DNA of 64,000 bases from Flavobacterium sp. 20NA77.7 (GTDB lineage: Bacteria; Bacteroidota; Bacteroidia; Flavobacteriales; Flavobacteriaceae), in contig NZ_CP133721.1 of the NCBI RefSeq assembly GCF_031326205.1, positions 744,001-808,000 on the forward strand, in the 5' to 3' direction. Positions within the stretch are counted from its first letter, which is position 1, and every line of letters starts with the position of its first letter. Below, one piece after another: positions 10,087 to 18,300 of the stretch. Below the pieces are notes generated by a model. That model searched no databases. It worked only from the letters and a program-made list of their open reading frames with translations, and was not told where the DNA came from. The translations under genes and the position numbers were made by a program.

Positions 10087-11786
10087 GAATCCGTACGTCA
10101 CTAATTTTTAAATATATATTTTTATGTTTCAGTTGTACAATGTATGCACAAGTGGATATTGTTTATTCAGATTTAGTTTGGTCAGATGAATTTGATGGGA
10201 CAGGGGCAATTAATTCAGTAAATTGGCATCATCAGACTCAATTACCTGCAGGAGGTAATTGGTTTAATGGAGAAGAACAACATTATACCAATTTAATGTC
10301 TAATTCGTATGTTCAAAATGGAAATTTGCATATAGTTGCAAAAAAAGAAAATTTTACGGATCAAGGAATAACGAAACAGTATACCTCAGCTAGATTAAAT
10401 TCAAAATTTGCATTCAAATATGGTAGGGTTGATGTCAGAGCAAAAATTCCTTTAGACCAAGGCACTTGGCCAGCAATTTGGATGTTAGGAAAAAATGTCA
10501 ATGAAGACGGTGCTTTTTTTGATTCAAATTTCGGAACTACTAGTTGGCCCGCTTGTGGTGAAATAGATATAATGGAACACGGAATTACATCATCACAGCC
10601 TGTAAATTATATTCAAAGTGCCATTCATACACCTTCTTCATACGGAAGTACAGTTAATATTGGCGGAACTCTTGCTGCTGATTTAGCTAATCAATTTCAT
10701 ATTTATTCTATGAATTGGTCACCAAATCAAATATCGTTTCTACTTGATGGCATAGTTTTTTATACGTATAACCCATCAAATAAAAATGCTTTAAACTGGC
10801 CTTTTGATTTAGAACAATATGTATTATTAAATATTGCTATGGGAGGAGTAGCTGGGACAATAAATCCGAACTATACACAAAGTGAAATGGTAATTGATTA
10901 TGTTCGAGTGTATCAAAACACTCAAGTCGACACACAACAACCTGCAGGATTTAGTGTTACAACAGGAACACTTACTAGTTCAAGTATAGAACTATTACTT
11001 AATGGATCGGATAATTCTGGTAATGTTATTTATACAATAACCTATGGGGCTAATACAGTTACAACTACTGGTACATCTGGCATTCAAAAATCTTTAGTTA
11101 TACCAAATTTAAACCCCAATACAACCTATACATTTACAATAACCGCAGCCGACCAATCTGGTAATTTAGCTGCTAATAATCCTCAACAAGTAACAGCTAC
11201 AACATTAGGTTTTGTAGGATGTACAGGAACAAGCTCAACAGCACAAATAGGTGCTTTTTCTACAGGATACACCTACAGTTTTGAAACAATAGGTAATTCT
11301 GTAAAAATTATTTTTCAAATGTTGGATACAGACAAAATTGGTGTAGTAGCTTATTTATGGAAACAAAACCCTTTTACAGAATACCCAATGACAAATGTTT
11401 TTGGGACAACATTTTCATATGTGCTAACTAATCAACAAATTGGTTCTTCAATAACATATGCTGTAAAGTTTGCATATGCAAACGGTATGTCTGTAACACA
11501 ATACATAAGTTATACGGTAGGAAGTAATTGTGCGCTTAATCTAACTAATTTTGCTAATACAAAAATTAAATTATTTCCAAATCCCACAAATGAAATACTT
11601 AATTTTAACTCTGAAATTAATATAAATAGAGTGGAGGTGTACTCTTTATTAGGTAGTAAAATTTGTGATTGTAGTTTTACAACAGATTCAATAGATGTAT
11701 CTAGCTTGTTAAATGGGGAGTATATCTTTATTATTTATGGTAGTGAAAATGAAATTATATTTTCAGATAAAATAATTATCAATTAA
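10083..11786 (+). CDS. Secreted multidomain GH16 laminarinase with T9SS sorting domain
   Basis: A 567-residue secreted enzyme. A Sec signal peptide ends near MYAQ (residue 23). A GH16 catalytic domain (about 28-280) has the full motif Glu160-x-Asp162-x-x-Glu165 in GEIDIMEHG. A fibronectin III domain (about 283-375) follows, then a Cys-flanked beta-rich module (about 380-485) that I cannot name. The last 75 residues form a type IX secretion type A sorting domain with the LFPNPTNEILNF motif and a KIIIN end. The protein should cross the outer membrane by T9SS and be attached or released there. It is the last gene of the glucan run, coupled by a 4-base overlap to the GH3 gene. Compared with the smaller GH16 lipoprotein it is probably the enzyme that first attacks polymer. 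Confidence 0.9.
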   Translation: MRIRTSLIFKYIFLCFSCTMYAQVDIVYSDLVWSDEFDGTGAINSVNWHHQTQLPAGGNWFNGEEQHYTNLMSNSYVQNGNLHIVAKKENFTDQGITKQYTSARLNSKFAFKYGRVDVRAKIPLDQGTWPAIWMLGKNVNEDGAFFDSNFGTTSWPACGEIDIMEHGITSSQPVNYIQSAIHTPSSYGSTVNIGGTLAADLANQFHIYSMNWSPNQISFLLDGIVFYTYNPSNKNALNWPFDLEQYVLLNIAMGGVAGTINPNYTQSEMVIDYVRVYQNTQVDTQQPAGFSVTTGTLTSSSIELLLNGSDNSGNVIYTITYGANTVTTTGTSGIQKSLVIPNLNPNTTYTFTITAADQSGNLAANNPQQVTATTLGFVGCTGTSSTAQIGAFSTGYTYSFETIGNSVKIIFQMLDTDKIGVVAYLWKQNPFTEYPMTNVFGTTFSYVLTNQQIGSSITYAVKFAYANGMSVTQYISYTVGSNCALNLTNFANTKIKLFPNPTNEILNFNSEININRVEVYSLLGSKICDCSFTTDSIDVSSLLNGEYIFIIYGSENEIIFSDKIIIN

Positions 11787-11815
11787 AAAAAATATTGATA
11801 AAAATTTAAATAAAA

Positions 11816-11848
11816 TTTGCTTTTTCAAAATATTTAACATTATATTTG
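11816..11848 (+). promoter_or_regulatory. Promoter of the ECF sigma factor gene
   Basis: TTG at 11816-11818 and TATATTTG at 11841-11848, 22 bases apart, match the Bacteroidetes housekeeping promoter. The start codon is 84 bases downstream of the -7 element, leaving an A/T-rich leader. Confidence 0.65.
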
Positions 11849-11932
11849 CTTATTAACTGCAAAAAACAAGGCTTATAGTATAAAAATACTTTTTAGAAAT
11901 TTTATTGTCCCAAACAACTAAAAGGTATAACT

Positions 11933-12520
11933 ATGGCTAATCATGTTCAAACTTCAGACGCAGTTTTAGTAAGAAACTATTGTAATGGCGATGAATCGGC
12001 ATTGTCTATTTTAATTTCAAGACATCAAGCAAAAGTATATGGATTTATATATGCTAAAATAGGCAATCGCGATATAAGTGATGATATTTTTCAGGATACT
12101 TTCATTAAAGTAATTAAAACCTTAAAAGCAAATACGTATAATGAGGAAGGTAAATTTTTACCTTGGGTAATGCGTATTGCGCATAATTTAACAATCGATT
12201 ATTTTAGACATGCAAAAAAGATGCCTTTTCAACGTGAAACTGACGAATATAGTATTTTTAACTTTATGTCAGATTCATCTTTAACTATTGAAGGTCAAAT
12301 TATTGAGGGTCAAATTGAGTCAGATGTGCAAAAATTAATAGAATCTTTGCCAGAAGACCAACAAGAAGTGTTGAAATTACGCTATTATGATGATTTAAGT
12401 TTTAAAGAAATTGCAGATTTAACAGGCGTGAGTATTAATACAGCTTTAGGTAGAATGCGCTATGCTGTAATTAATTTAAGAAAAATAGTAGAGAAAAATA
12501 ATATAGTTTTGACTAACTAA
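11933..12520 (+). CDS. ECF-type RNA polymerase sigma factor
   Basis: A 195-residue sigma-70 family protein of the extracytoplasmic-function type. Region 2 (about residues 25-95) contains DISDDIFQDTFIKVIKTL and the promoter-melting stretch LPWVMRIAHNLTIDYFR. Region 4 (about 135-185) contains LPEDQQEVLKLRYYDDLSFKE and the recognition helix TGVSINTALGRMR. There is no adjacent anti-sigma gene with a membrane helix and no FecR, so it does not look like the sensor-coupled type. A 60-residue protein follows after 9 bases. It has its own promoter and is separate from the glucan run. The regulon cannot be read from the sequence. Confidence 0.9.
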   Translation: MANHVQTSDAVLVRNYCNGDESALSILISRHQAKVYGFIYAKIGNRDISDDIFQDTFIKVIKTLKANTYNEEGKFLPWVMRIAHNLTIDYFRHAKKMPFQRETDEYSIFNFMSDSSLTIEGQIIEGQIESDVQKLIESLPEDQQEVLKLRYYDDLSFKEIADLTGVSINTALGRMRYAVINLRKIVEKNNIVLTN

Positions 12521-12529
12521 TACAATAAT

Positions 12530-12712
12530 ATGAAAGGTGTTTCGTTATATAGTTTTAATTCAACCTATATGGCAAAACTTTACACTAAAAAAAAATCTGA
12601 AGTGCAAGACTTACTACCTAGTAAAACAACCGTAAATTTTATTTTGAGTTATTCGAAAGCTTTAAAAATGGTAAAAGTGGGTAGGCTTACCTTTGAAAAT
12701 CTTTCTAATTAA
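12530..12712 (+). CDS. Small protein of unknown function following the sigma factor gene
   Basis: A 60-residue basic protein with no signal peptide or membrane segment. It begins 9 bases after the sigma factor stop, and the pair is closed by a strong terminator, so the two genes are almost certainly co-transcribed. The central part (AKLYTKKKSEVQDLLPSKTT) is charged, and the rest could form one long helix. An internal ATG at residue 14 is a possible alternative start. I recognise no domain. The tight linkage suggests a role connected with the sigma factor, but that is only context. Confidence 0.6.
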   Translation: MKGVSLYSFNSTYMAKLYTKKKSEVQDLLPSKTTVNFILSYSKALKMVKVGRLTFENLSN

Positions 12713-12714
12713 AG

Positions 12715-12743
12715 AAAATGCCTCAAAAAAATTGAGGCATTTT
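12715..12743. terminator. Bidirectional terminator
   Basis: AAAATGCCTCAA and TTGAGGCATTTT form a perfect 12-bp stem around a 5-base A-rich loop. It lies between the convergent small gene and nth and can serve both. Confidence 0.85.
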
Positions 12744-12750
12744 ATTATTT

Positions 12751-13386
12751 TTACTTTATTAGTTCTTTTCTTCCAATTGTTTTCGAAATAATATCCTTTT
12801 CTAAGTTCCAACCACGTGCAGGAGAATATTCGCGGCCGTACCAAATGATTTGTAAATGTAAATCATTCCAGCAGTCTTTTGGAAATATACGTTTGGCGTC
12901 TTTTTCTGTTTGTAGGACATTTTTACCATTAGACAACCCCCATCGATACATTAAACGGTGTATATGTGTGTCCACGGGAAATGCAGGAACTCCAAATGCT
13001 TGACTCATGACTACACTAGCTGTTTTGTGTCCTACTGCGGGTAACGCTTCTAATGCTTCAAAACTTTGAGGAACCTCACCATTGTATTTGTCAATTAATA
13101 TACATGATAAACCATGAATTCCTTTTGATTTCATGGGTGATAATCCACATGGTCGAATAATTTCTTTAATTTCTTCCACACTCATTTTTACCATGTCATA
13201 AGGATTATCTGCTTTTGCAAAAAGTAAGGGTGTAATTTGATTTACACGCACATCTGTACATTGCGCAGACAAGAGTACAGCTATAAGTAGGGTATAAGGG
13301 TCTTTATGGTCTAAGGGTATAGGAATTTCAGGATATAATTCTTTTAACGTATTTATAACAAATGTTACTTTTTCCTTTTTATTCAT
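12751..13386 (-). CDS. nth: Endonuclease III, DNA glycosylase/AP lyase, without iron-sulfur ligands
   Basis: A 211-residue base excision repair enzyme that removes oxidised pyrimidines and nicks abasic sites. The helix-hairpin-helix LPAVGHKTASVV carries catalytic Lys121, and the catalytic Asp139 is in FPVDTHIHRLMYRWG. Those features and the length fit Nth. The C-terminal four-cysteine cluster (C-x6-C-x2-C-x5-C) of E. coli Nth is missing: the corresponding segment reads YGREYSPARGWNLEKD. The protein therefore should not hold the 4Fe-4S cluster. I believe this is shared by relatives in the group. It is convergent with the sigma factor pair and divergent from the peroxiredoxin gene, with a CAAATTTA (TAAATTTG on the minus strand) element at 13415-13422. 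Confidence 0.9.
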   Translation of the reverse strand: MNKKEKVTFVINTLKELYPEIPIPLDHKDPYTLLIAVLLSAQCTDVRVNQITPLLFAKADNPYDMVKMSVEEIKEIIRPCGLSPMKSKGIHGLSCILIDKYNGEVPQSFEALEALPAVGHKTASVVMSQAFGVPAFPVDTHIHRLMYRWGLSNGKNVLQTEKDAKRIFPKDCWNDLHLQIIWYGREYSPARGWNLEKDIISKTIGRKELIK

Positions 13387-13432
13387 TTTTCTACTTTTAT
13401 TGCTTAACTTTAAACAAATTTAAACTAAAAAT

Positions 13433-13885
13433 ATGACACATTTAAAAATAGGTGATCAAGCTCCAAATTTTTCTGGAGTAGATCAAAATGGCAAAGAACA
13501 TACTTTAGCGGATTATAAAGGTAAAAAATTAGTAGTCTTTTTTTATCCGAAAGCCAATACGCCAGGTTGTACGGCTGAAGCATGTGATTTAAGAGATAAT
13601 TATGAGCGTTTTAAAGCGGCTAATTATGAGTTATTAGGAGTTAGTGCTGATACTATTAATGCTCAAAAAAAATTTGAGGAAAAATATAATTTCCCTTTTG
13701 CATTACTTGCCGACGAAGATAAATCAGTAATTGAAGCTTTTGGTGTTTGGGGCCCGAAAAAATTTATGGGCAAGGAATATGATGGTATTCATCGTACAAC
13801 TTTTGTTATTAATGAAAATGGAGTACTAACGGATATTATTACCGATGTGAAAACAAAAGCGCATGCTGCTCAACTATTAAAATAA
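13433..13885 (+). CDS. bcp: Thioredoxin-dependent thiol peroxidase (Bcp/PrxQ peroxiredoxin)
   Basis: A 150-residue cytoplasmic peroxiredoxin reducing hydrogen peroxide and alkyl hydroperoxides. The peroxidatic Cys46 lies in the PxxxTxxC context PKANTPGCTAEACDLRD, and the second Cys51 five residues on is the resolving cysteine typical of PrxQ/Bcp. Length and the C-terminal FVINENGVL pattern are normal. Transcribed away from nth across a 46-bp gap, so an oxidative-damage pair shares an intergenic region. A strong terminator follows directly. Confidence 0.93.
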   Translation: MTHLKIGDQAPNFSGVDQNGKEHTLADYKGKKLVVFFYPKANTPGCTAEACDLRDNYERFKAANYELLGVSADTINAQKKFEEKYNFPFALLADEDKSVIEAFGVWGPKKFMGKEYDGIHRTTFVINENGVLTDIITDVKTKAHAAQLLK

Positions 13886-13916
13886 AAAAAAATCCCGATT
13901 ATTCGGGATTTTTTTA
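13884..13916. terminator. Terminator after bcp
   Basis: AATCCCGA-ttat-TCGGGATT (13891-13910), preceded by an A tract and followed by a T tract. It can act in both directions between bcp and the convergent 485-residue gene. Confidence 0.85.
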
Positions 13917-13917
13917 T

Positions 13918-15375
13918 TTATTCTGCTAATTCTTTTTCTTTTTGATAACCAAATAAATGGTCGCGTTTTATAATATCTGCTACTCCTTCTGGTAACATCT
14001 GTTCCCAACCTGGTTCGTTTTTGGTAATTTTTTTCAACACACTTCTAGAGAAAATTTCTAGAATTTTTTCATCGTATAATTTTATATCAACCACTTTGCC
14101 GTTAAACTTAAAGAATTTATACAATTCTTTCATTCGAGGATGTACTTTTAAATTATCTGAATCAATAATTGCTCCTGTTTCAGCATCTTTCATTGGATAT
14201 AGATATACTTTTAAATCACGGTAAAATAATTTACCAAAAGCTTCTAGTATACCTCCTGATAAATGGCGGTAGTATTTTTCATCAAAAATATCAATCAAAT
14301 TACTTACTCCCATGGCTAATCCCATTCTAGATTTAGTAAAACTTGAGAAATATTCAACCACTTTAAAATATTCTTGAAAGTTTGATATCATTACCGTTTG
14401 TCCTAATGAACACAGTAATTCTGCACGATCAAGAAAATCTCTTTCGTCAATTTCGCCTTCAGCTTTTAAGTTTGAAAGTGTAATTTCAAAAACAACAAAA
14501 GTATTTTCTTTATCTACTTTATTTTCTTGTATAAACATTTCATAAGATTGTTTATACATGTCCATATTTACTTTCGTAACAGGTCTAAAACTTCCTCTTA
14601 GTGCAAGGATGTTTTTTTTGTAAAGCACGGCGGCTGGGAGTATATTTTTGCCATCTGGGTTAAACATAACCGCATCTGTCATGCCATTTTTTACTAGTTG
14701 CAAACTCATTAAACGATTATCTACATTTGCAAAACGCGGGCCTGAGAAGTTGATGGTGTCAATCTCAAGTTGGTCTTTGTCTAAATGGTCATATAAATAA
14801 CGTAATAATTTTTTAGGATCGTTATGTTTGTAAAAAGCACCATAGATTAGATTTACACCTAAAATACCTAAGGTTTCTTGCTGTAAACGAGCATCATTTT
14901 CTCTAAAACGAATATGAAGTATAATTTCGTTGTAATCTTCGTCTGGTTCGACTTGAAATTTGATTCCAACCCAACCGTGGCCTTTAAATTGTTTTGCAAA
15001 ATCAATCGTTGCTACCGTATTCGCATAGCTGAAAAACATCTTATGCGGATGCTTATCTCTCTTTAGGCGTTGTTCTATTAACATTACTTCATGAGACAAC
15101 ATTTTACGTAAGCGACTTTCTGTTACATATCTGCCGTCATTTTCAATACCATAAATAGCATCACTAAAATCTTTATCGTAAGCAGACATCGCTTTTGCTA
15201 TAGTACCTGAAGAAGCCCCAGCTCTAAAAAAGTGTCTTACAGTTTCTTGTCCTGCACCAATTTCAGCAAAAGTACCATAGATATTTTCGTTGAGGTTGAT
15301 TCGAAGCGCTTTATCTTTTATTGACGGAACTTGCTCAATTTGCTTGTCTCCTCTCAATTTTATTTCAGTTGTCAT
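13918..15375 (-). CDS. Conserved protein of unknown function (485 aa)
   Basis: A soluble 485-residue protein without signal peptide or membrane helix. The N-terminal part contains NIYGTFAEIGAGQETVRHFF and GASSGTIAKAMSAYDK. Later stretches include HGWVGIKFQ, LHIRFRENDARLQQETLGIL and HPRMKELYKFF. The Gly-rich GAGQETVRHFFRAG segment could bind a nucleotide or phosphate, but no family motif I can name is present. I recall homologues in public annotations with inconsistent names, such as an adenylyltransferase, and found no motif supporting any of them. The size and sharp motifs suggest a conserved enzyme. It is monocistronic, convergent with bcp and divergent from the metallo-hydrolase gene. Confidence 0.75.
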   Translation of the reverse strand: MTTEIKLRGDKQIEQVPSIKDKALRINLNENIYGTFAEIGAGQETVRHFFRAGASSGTIAKAMSAYDKDFSDAIYGIENDGRYVTESRLRKMLSHEVMLIEQRLKRDKHPHKMFFSYANTVATIDFAKQFKGHGWVGIKFQVEPDEDYNEIILHIRFRENDARLQQETLGILGVNLIYGAFYKHNDPKKLLRYLYDHLDKDQLEIDTINFSGPRFANVDNRLMSLQLVKNGMTDAVMFNPDGKNILPAAVLYKKNILALRGSFRPVTKVNMDMYKQSYEMFIQENKVDKENTFVVFEITLSNLKAEGEIDERDFLDRAELLCSLGQTVMISNFQEYFKVVEYFSSFTKSRMGLAMGVSNLIDIFDEKYYRHLSGGILEAFGKLFYRDLKVYLYPMKDAETGAIIDSDNLKVHPRMKELYKFFKFNGKVVDIKLYDEKILEIFSRSVLKKITKNEPGWEQMLPEGVADIIKRDHLFGYQKEKELAE

Positions 15376-15465
15376 TTTTTATTTTATCAAGTAAATAAAT
15401 ACGGGCAATTGATTAATTATGAAGCAAAGTTAATAAATAATACAGTTTTAAAAAGGCTATTTTGT

Positions 15466-15473
15466 TATTTTTG
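15466..15473 (+). promoter_or_regulatory. -7 element upstream of the MBL-fold hydrolase
   Basis: TATTTTTG matches TAnnTTTG, 90 bases before the start codon at 15564. A well-placed TTG is not evident, so confidence is limited. Confidence 0.35.
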
Positions 15474-15563
15474 TAAAAATTTAACGTAGAGAAGTAAGTA
15501 AGAGCAAATTGTATAATATGGATATGTTTTTACATTTAAATAATTATAACTAGTTAACAGCAT

Positions 15564-16328
15564 ATGAAAGTTTATTTTTTAGGTACAGGTACATCTCAAG
15601 GAATTCCCGTAATAGGGAGTAAACATTCTGTTTGTTTAAGTGCTGATCCTAAAGATAAAAGGTTGCGTGTTTCTGTTTGGATTCATGATGTTGATTTTTC
15701 AATAGTCATTGATTGTGGTCCAGATTTTAGACAGCAAATGCTAACGAGTAATTGTCAGCATCTAGATGCCGTATTATTTACACATGAGCATGCTGATCAT
15801 ACGGCAGGATTGGATGATATTCGACCGTTTTATTTCACGCAAGGGGCTATTCCTATTTATGCCCATGAGCGTGTTTTGAAAAATTTGGTTAAACGATTTG
15901 ATTACATTTTTGAAACTGAAAATAAATATCCAGGTGCACCGTCTGTTGTGCCAATTGAAGTAAAAGAAAATCAACCCTTTAGTTTAAAAAATAAGCAAAT
16001 TGAGCCTATTACTGCCTTGCATGGAGATTTACAAGTTTTTGGCTATAAATTTACTGATTTTGTTTATTTAACCGATGTAAAGCAAATGGATTCATTTGAA
16101 ATTGAAAAAATAAAAGGGGTTAAGCTTTTGGTTATTAATGCATTACGTTATGAGCCCCATACTACACATTTTAACATGGAGGAAGCAATAAATTTTATAC
16201 ATTTGGTGCAACCCAAGAAAGCTTACCTCACACATATTAGTCATTTGATGGGATTTCATGAAGAAGTTCAACAAAATTTACCCAAAAATGTGTTCTTAGC
16301 TTACGATAATTTGGAAATTGAAATTTAA
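15564..16328 (+). CDS. MBL-fold metallo-hydrolase (PhnP/phosphodiesterase-like)
   Basis: A 254-residue cytoplasmic metallo-beta-lactamase-fold hydrolase. The two-metal motif HxHxDH is intact at residues 74-79 (LFTHEHADHTAGLDD). The N-terminal LGTGTSQGIPVIG and the late LTHISHLMGFHEEV supply further conserved elements. The opening motif and length place it with PhnP / cyclic phosphodiesterase-like enzymes that cut phosphodiester substrates. Which one cannot be told here. It is followed after 22 bases by two small envelope genes in the same direction, which may form an operon with it. Confidence 0.85.
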   Translation: MKVYFLGTGTSQGIPVIGSKHSVCLSADPKDKRLRVSVWIHDVDFSIVIDCGPDFRQQMLTSNCQHLDAVLFTHEHADHTAGLDDIRPFYFTQGAIPIYAHERVLKNLVKRFDYIFETENKYPGAPSVVPIEVKENQPFSLKNKQIEPITALHGDLQVFGYKFTDFVYLTDVKQMDSFEIEKIKGVKLLVINALRYEPHTTHFNMEEAINFIHLVQPKKAYLTHISHLMGFHEEVQQNLPKNVFLAYDNLEIEI

Positions 16329-16350
16329 TTTTGACTAAATATTTACTTTT

Positions 16351-16830
16351 ATGAAGCGAAGTTTTTTATTGTATGGATTTTTATTTTCTGTTCTCATTAA
16401 TATTTTTCAATATGTGAATGCGACAAGAATATTGAACAAAAGTGAACAAGTTGTACAGCATAGTAAGAAGCAAGTCAAAATAGCTAGAGATTCAATAAAA
16501 TTAGTAAATGAGCAAAACTTTTTTTCATTGGAACAAAATGAAGAGGCGCAAGATTATTTTCATCCTGCCGATTTTATGAAAGTAAAGGCTAAAGTTCAAG
16601 AAGATATAAACGAATTGAATACAGCAAAGAAGGGCAATAAATTAGTGCCTTATGAACCTATTAATGGGGCAAATTTTATTATTGATAAAGTAAATTTTTT
16701 AAATCATAGATGGCTTATTGCTAATTACTCTGACGGAACAGTTTGGGGAGAAGTATTGGTTAAGTATTTTCATAATGAAAATAAACCAACAGATTTTGAA
16801 ACTATTGAAACCGTAATGTATACAAAATAA
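16351..16830 (+). CDS. Membrane-anchored protein of unknown function
   Basis: A 159-residue protein with an N-terminal hydrophobic segment (LLYGFLFSVLINIFQYV) that should anchor it in the inner membrane, followed by a charged, partly coiled-coil region (about residues 28-60) and a periplasmic beta-rich domain ending WGEVLVKYFH. I recognise no family. Two bases separate its stop from the next start, so the two products are probably made together. A hydrolase name should not be transferred to it from neighbours. Confidence 0.65.
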   Translation: MKRSFLLYGFLFSVLINIFQYVNATRILNKSEQVVQHSKKQVKIARDSIKLVNEQNFFSLEQNEEAQDYFHPADFMKVKAKVQEDINELNTAKKGNKLVPYEPINGANFIIDKVNFLNHRWLIANYSDGTVWGEVLVKYFHNENKPTDFETIETVMYTK

Positions 16831-16832
16831 GA

Positions 16833-17339
16833 ATGCATAAAATGAAACAAATAAGCTTACTTTTTATAGTTATTGCAAGTTTTTATTCTTGTGATTATAT
16901 ATTAAAATCACCATTTGGTTCAGATAATGAAATGGTAGTTTTGGATTCACTTCGCAAAAATCAAGTAATTGATGATTCAAATGAGCATGGATGTGAAATA
17001 AAAGCAGGGTATAAGTGGTCAAATTTACAACAAAAATGTATTCGTGTTTTTGAAGAAGGCTATCGTCTTACATCCGTATCAAAAGACACATTAGGGAATG
17101 CTAAAAATGCCTATTTTTTTATTCAAGAAGATAGTCTACAAGCGGAAGTCTTTTTACCAGATTCTAAGGAATCATTTATTTTAGCTCGTGAAGACAACTC
17201 CGAAAGTTTTATGTTTAAGGATTTTGAACTAAAAGCAAAAGGAGGTTATTCACTTTTATACAATAATAAAGTCCTTTTTAAACCAGCATTAGCGGTTGAC
17301 AGAAAAGTTATTGAAAGTGATGAACAAGAGGAAAAGTAA
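16833..17339 (+). CDS. Small lipoprotein of unknown function
   Basis: A 168-residue lipoprotein: signal peptide KQISLLFIVIASFYSC with lipobox Cys20. The start at 16833 is given. An internal ATG at 16842 (three codons on) yields an equally good signal peptide and may be the real start. The mature part is acidic, contains a short Cys pair (HGCEIKAGYKWSNLQQKC) and no recognisable domain. It lies two bases after the membrane-anchored protein gene, pointing to a shared envelope role. Confidence 0.65.
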   Translation: MHKMKQISLLFIVIASFYSCDYILKSPFGSDNEMVVLDSLRKNQVIDDSNEHGCEIKAGYKWSNLQQKCIRVFEEGYRLTSVSKDTLGNAKNAYFFIQEDSLQAEVFLPDSKESFILAREDNSESFMFKDFELKAKGGYSLLYNNKVLFKPALAVDRKVIESDEQEEK

Positions 17340-17345
17340 TTACAT

Positions 17346-17987
17346 TTACTCCTGTTCCAACCATGTTTTAAAATCCCAAAAATTTTGAGGAGCTACACCA
17401 TGACCTACAGGATATTCTTTGTAAGTAATAGTTAAACCTAATTTTTCTAAATAAGGTTGTGTTTTTCTTGCCCATTCCACTGGAATGACTTGGTCAACTG
17501 TTCCGTGAGAGGCAAAAAAGCCTAAATGATGCATCGTGTTTACATCGAAAGTATCAGGTAATAGTTGTTCATTTAAATAGCCACTTAGCGCCACAATACG
17601 TTTAATTTTTTCAGGATAATGAAAAGCTACACCATAGCTTAAAATGGCACCTTGACTAAAACCAATTAGATTTACGTCAGAGGGATTAATAGGAAATTTT
17701 TCCGTGATTTCGTTTATAAAATCAGCAATTAACTGAATAGAAGTTTTAGCTTGTTCATTATCAGAAAATTTGTTTTCATCTGCATCAAAGTTTATGGCAT
17801 ACCAAGCAAAACCATATCCGTCTAAATTGTATGGCGCTCTTGCCGAAATAATATAATAATTTTCAGGTAGTTGTGAAGCAAATGAAAATAAATCTTCTTC
17901 ATTACTGCCATAGCCATGAAGCAAAAGTAAGGCAGGATTACTAGCTAGAATTTCTTTTGGTTCTTTGACTAAGTAGTGTAAGTTCAT
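17346..17987 (-). CDS. Alpha/beta-hydrolase (carboxylesterase/phospholipase family)
   Basis: A 213-residue cytoplasmic serine hydrolase of the abhydrolase_2 (carboxylesterase/phospholipase) family. The catalytic triad is visible: nucleophile Ser111 in GFSQGA, Asp165 in HGTVDQVIP and His196 in YPVGHG. The N-terminal LLLHGYGSNEEDL supplies the oxyanion hole. It probably hydrolyses short acyl esters. It is the last gene of a minus-strand run with a small membrane protein (1-base gap) and the dihydroorotase homologue, and converges on the lipoprotein gene with only 6 bases between them and no clear terminator. Confidence 0.88.
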   Translation of the reverse strand: MNLHYLVKEPKEILASNPALLLLHGYGSNEEDLFSFASQLPENYYIISARAPYNLDGYGFAWYAINFDADENKFSDNEQAKTSIQLIADFINEITEKFPINPSDVNLIGFSQGAILSYGVAFHYPEKIKRIVALSGYLNEQLLPDTFDVNTMHHLGFFASHGTVDQVIPVEWARKTQPYLEKLGLTITYKEYPVGHGVAPQNFWDFKTWLEQE

Positions 17988-17988
17988 C

Positions 17989-18300
17989 TTATAAACTTTT
18001 AAATATTTTTTGTGCTAGATTTCCAATTACTGGAATTGAAATCATTTTATACTGTGTAACACTATATATACCGATACATTTTAAGGATAATGAAAGGGTC
18101 CAAGTGATGATTCTAAAAGTAGTATTATCATGTTGTAAATTCATAAAATTTAAACATAGTATAATACTTGTAATAAAAACTGCTTGTCTTAAATGAAAAG
18201 AAATGAAACTGTCTTTTTTTTCACTATTTATAGCAGCTGCTATAATTACTCCAATTATTCCAAAATATGCTACAAGAGCACCAAAAACTATTTTCTTCAT
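17989..18300 (-). CDS. Small integral membrane protein (DUF4870-like)
   Basis: A 103-residue membrane protein with three to four hydrophobic segments (FGALVAYFGIIGVIIAAAI, FITSIILCLNFM, ITWTLSLSLKCIGIYSV). The stretch SFHLRQAVFITSII is typical of small DUF4870-like membrane proteins, so that family is my best guess. Its start overlaps the stop of the upstream dihydroorotase homologue by one base, and the esterase follows after one base, so all three are one transcription unit. No function can be assigned. Confidence 0.65.
   Translation of the reverse strand: MKKIVFGALVAYFGIIGVIIAAAINSEKKDSFISFHLRQAVFITSIILCLNFMNLQHDNTTFRIITWTLSLSLKCIGIYSVTQYKMISIPVIGNLAQKIFKSL

Noticed and set aside
6942-11786. 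Agarase or carrageenase activity for the GH16 enzymes
   Set aside because: The motifs and the GH3 partner fit laminarinases, and no sulfatase or galactan genes are nearby.
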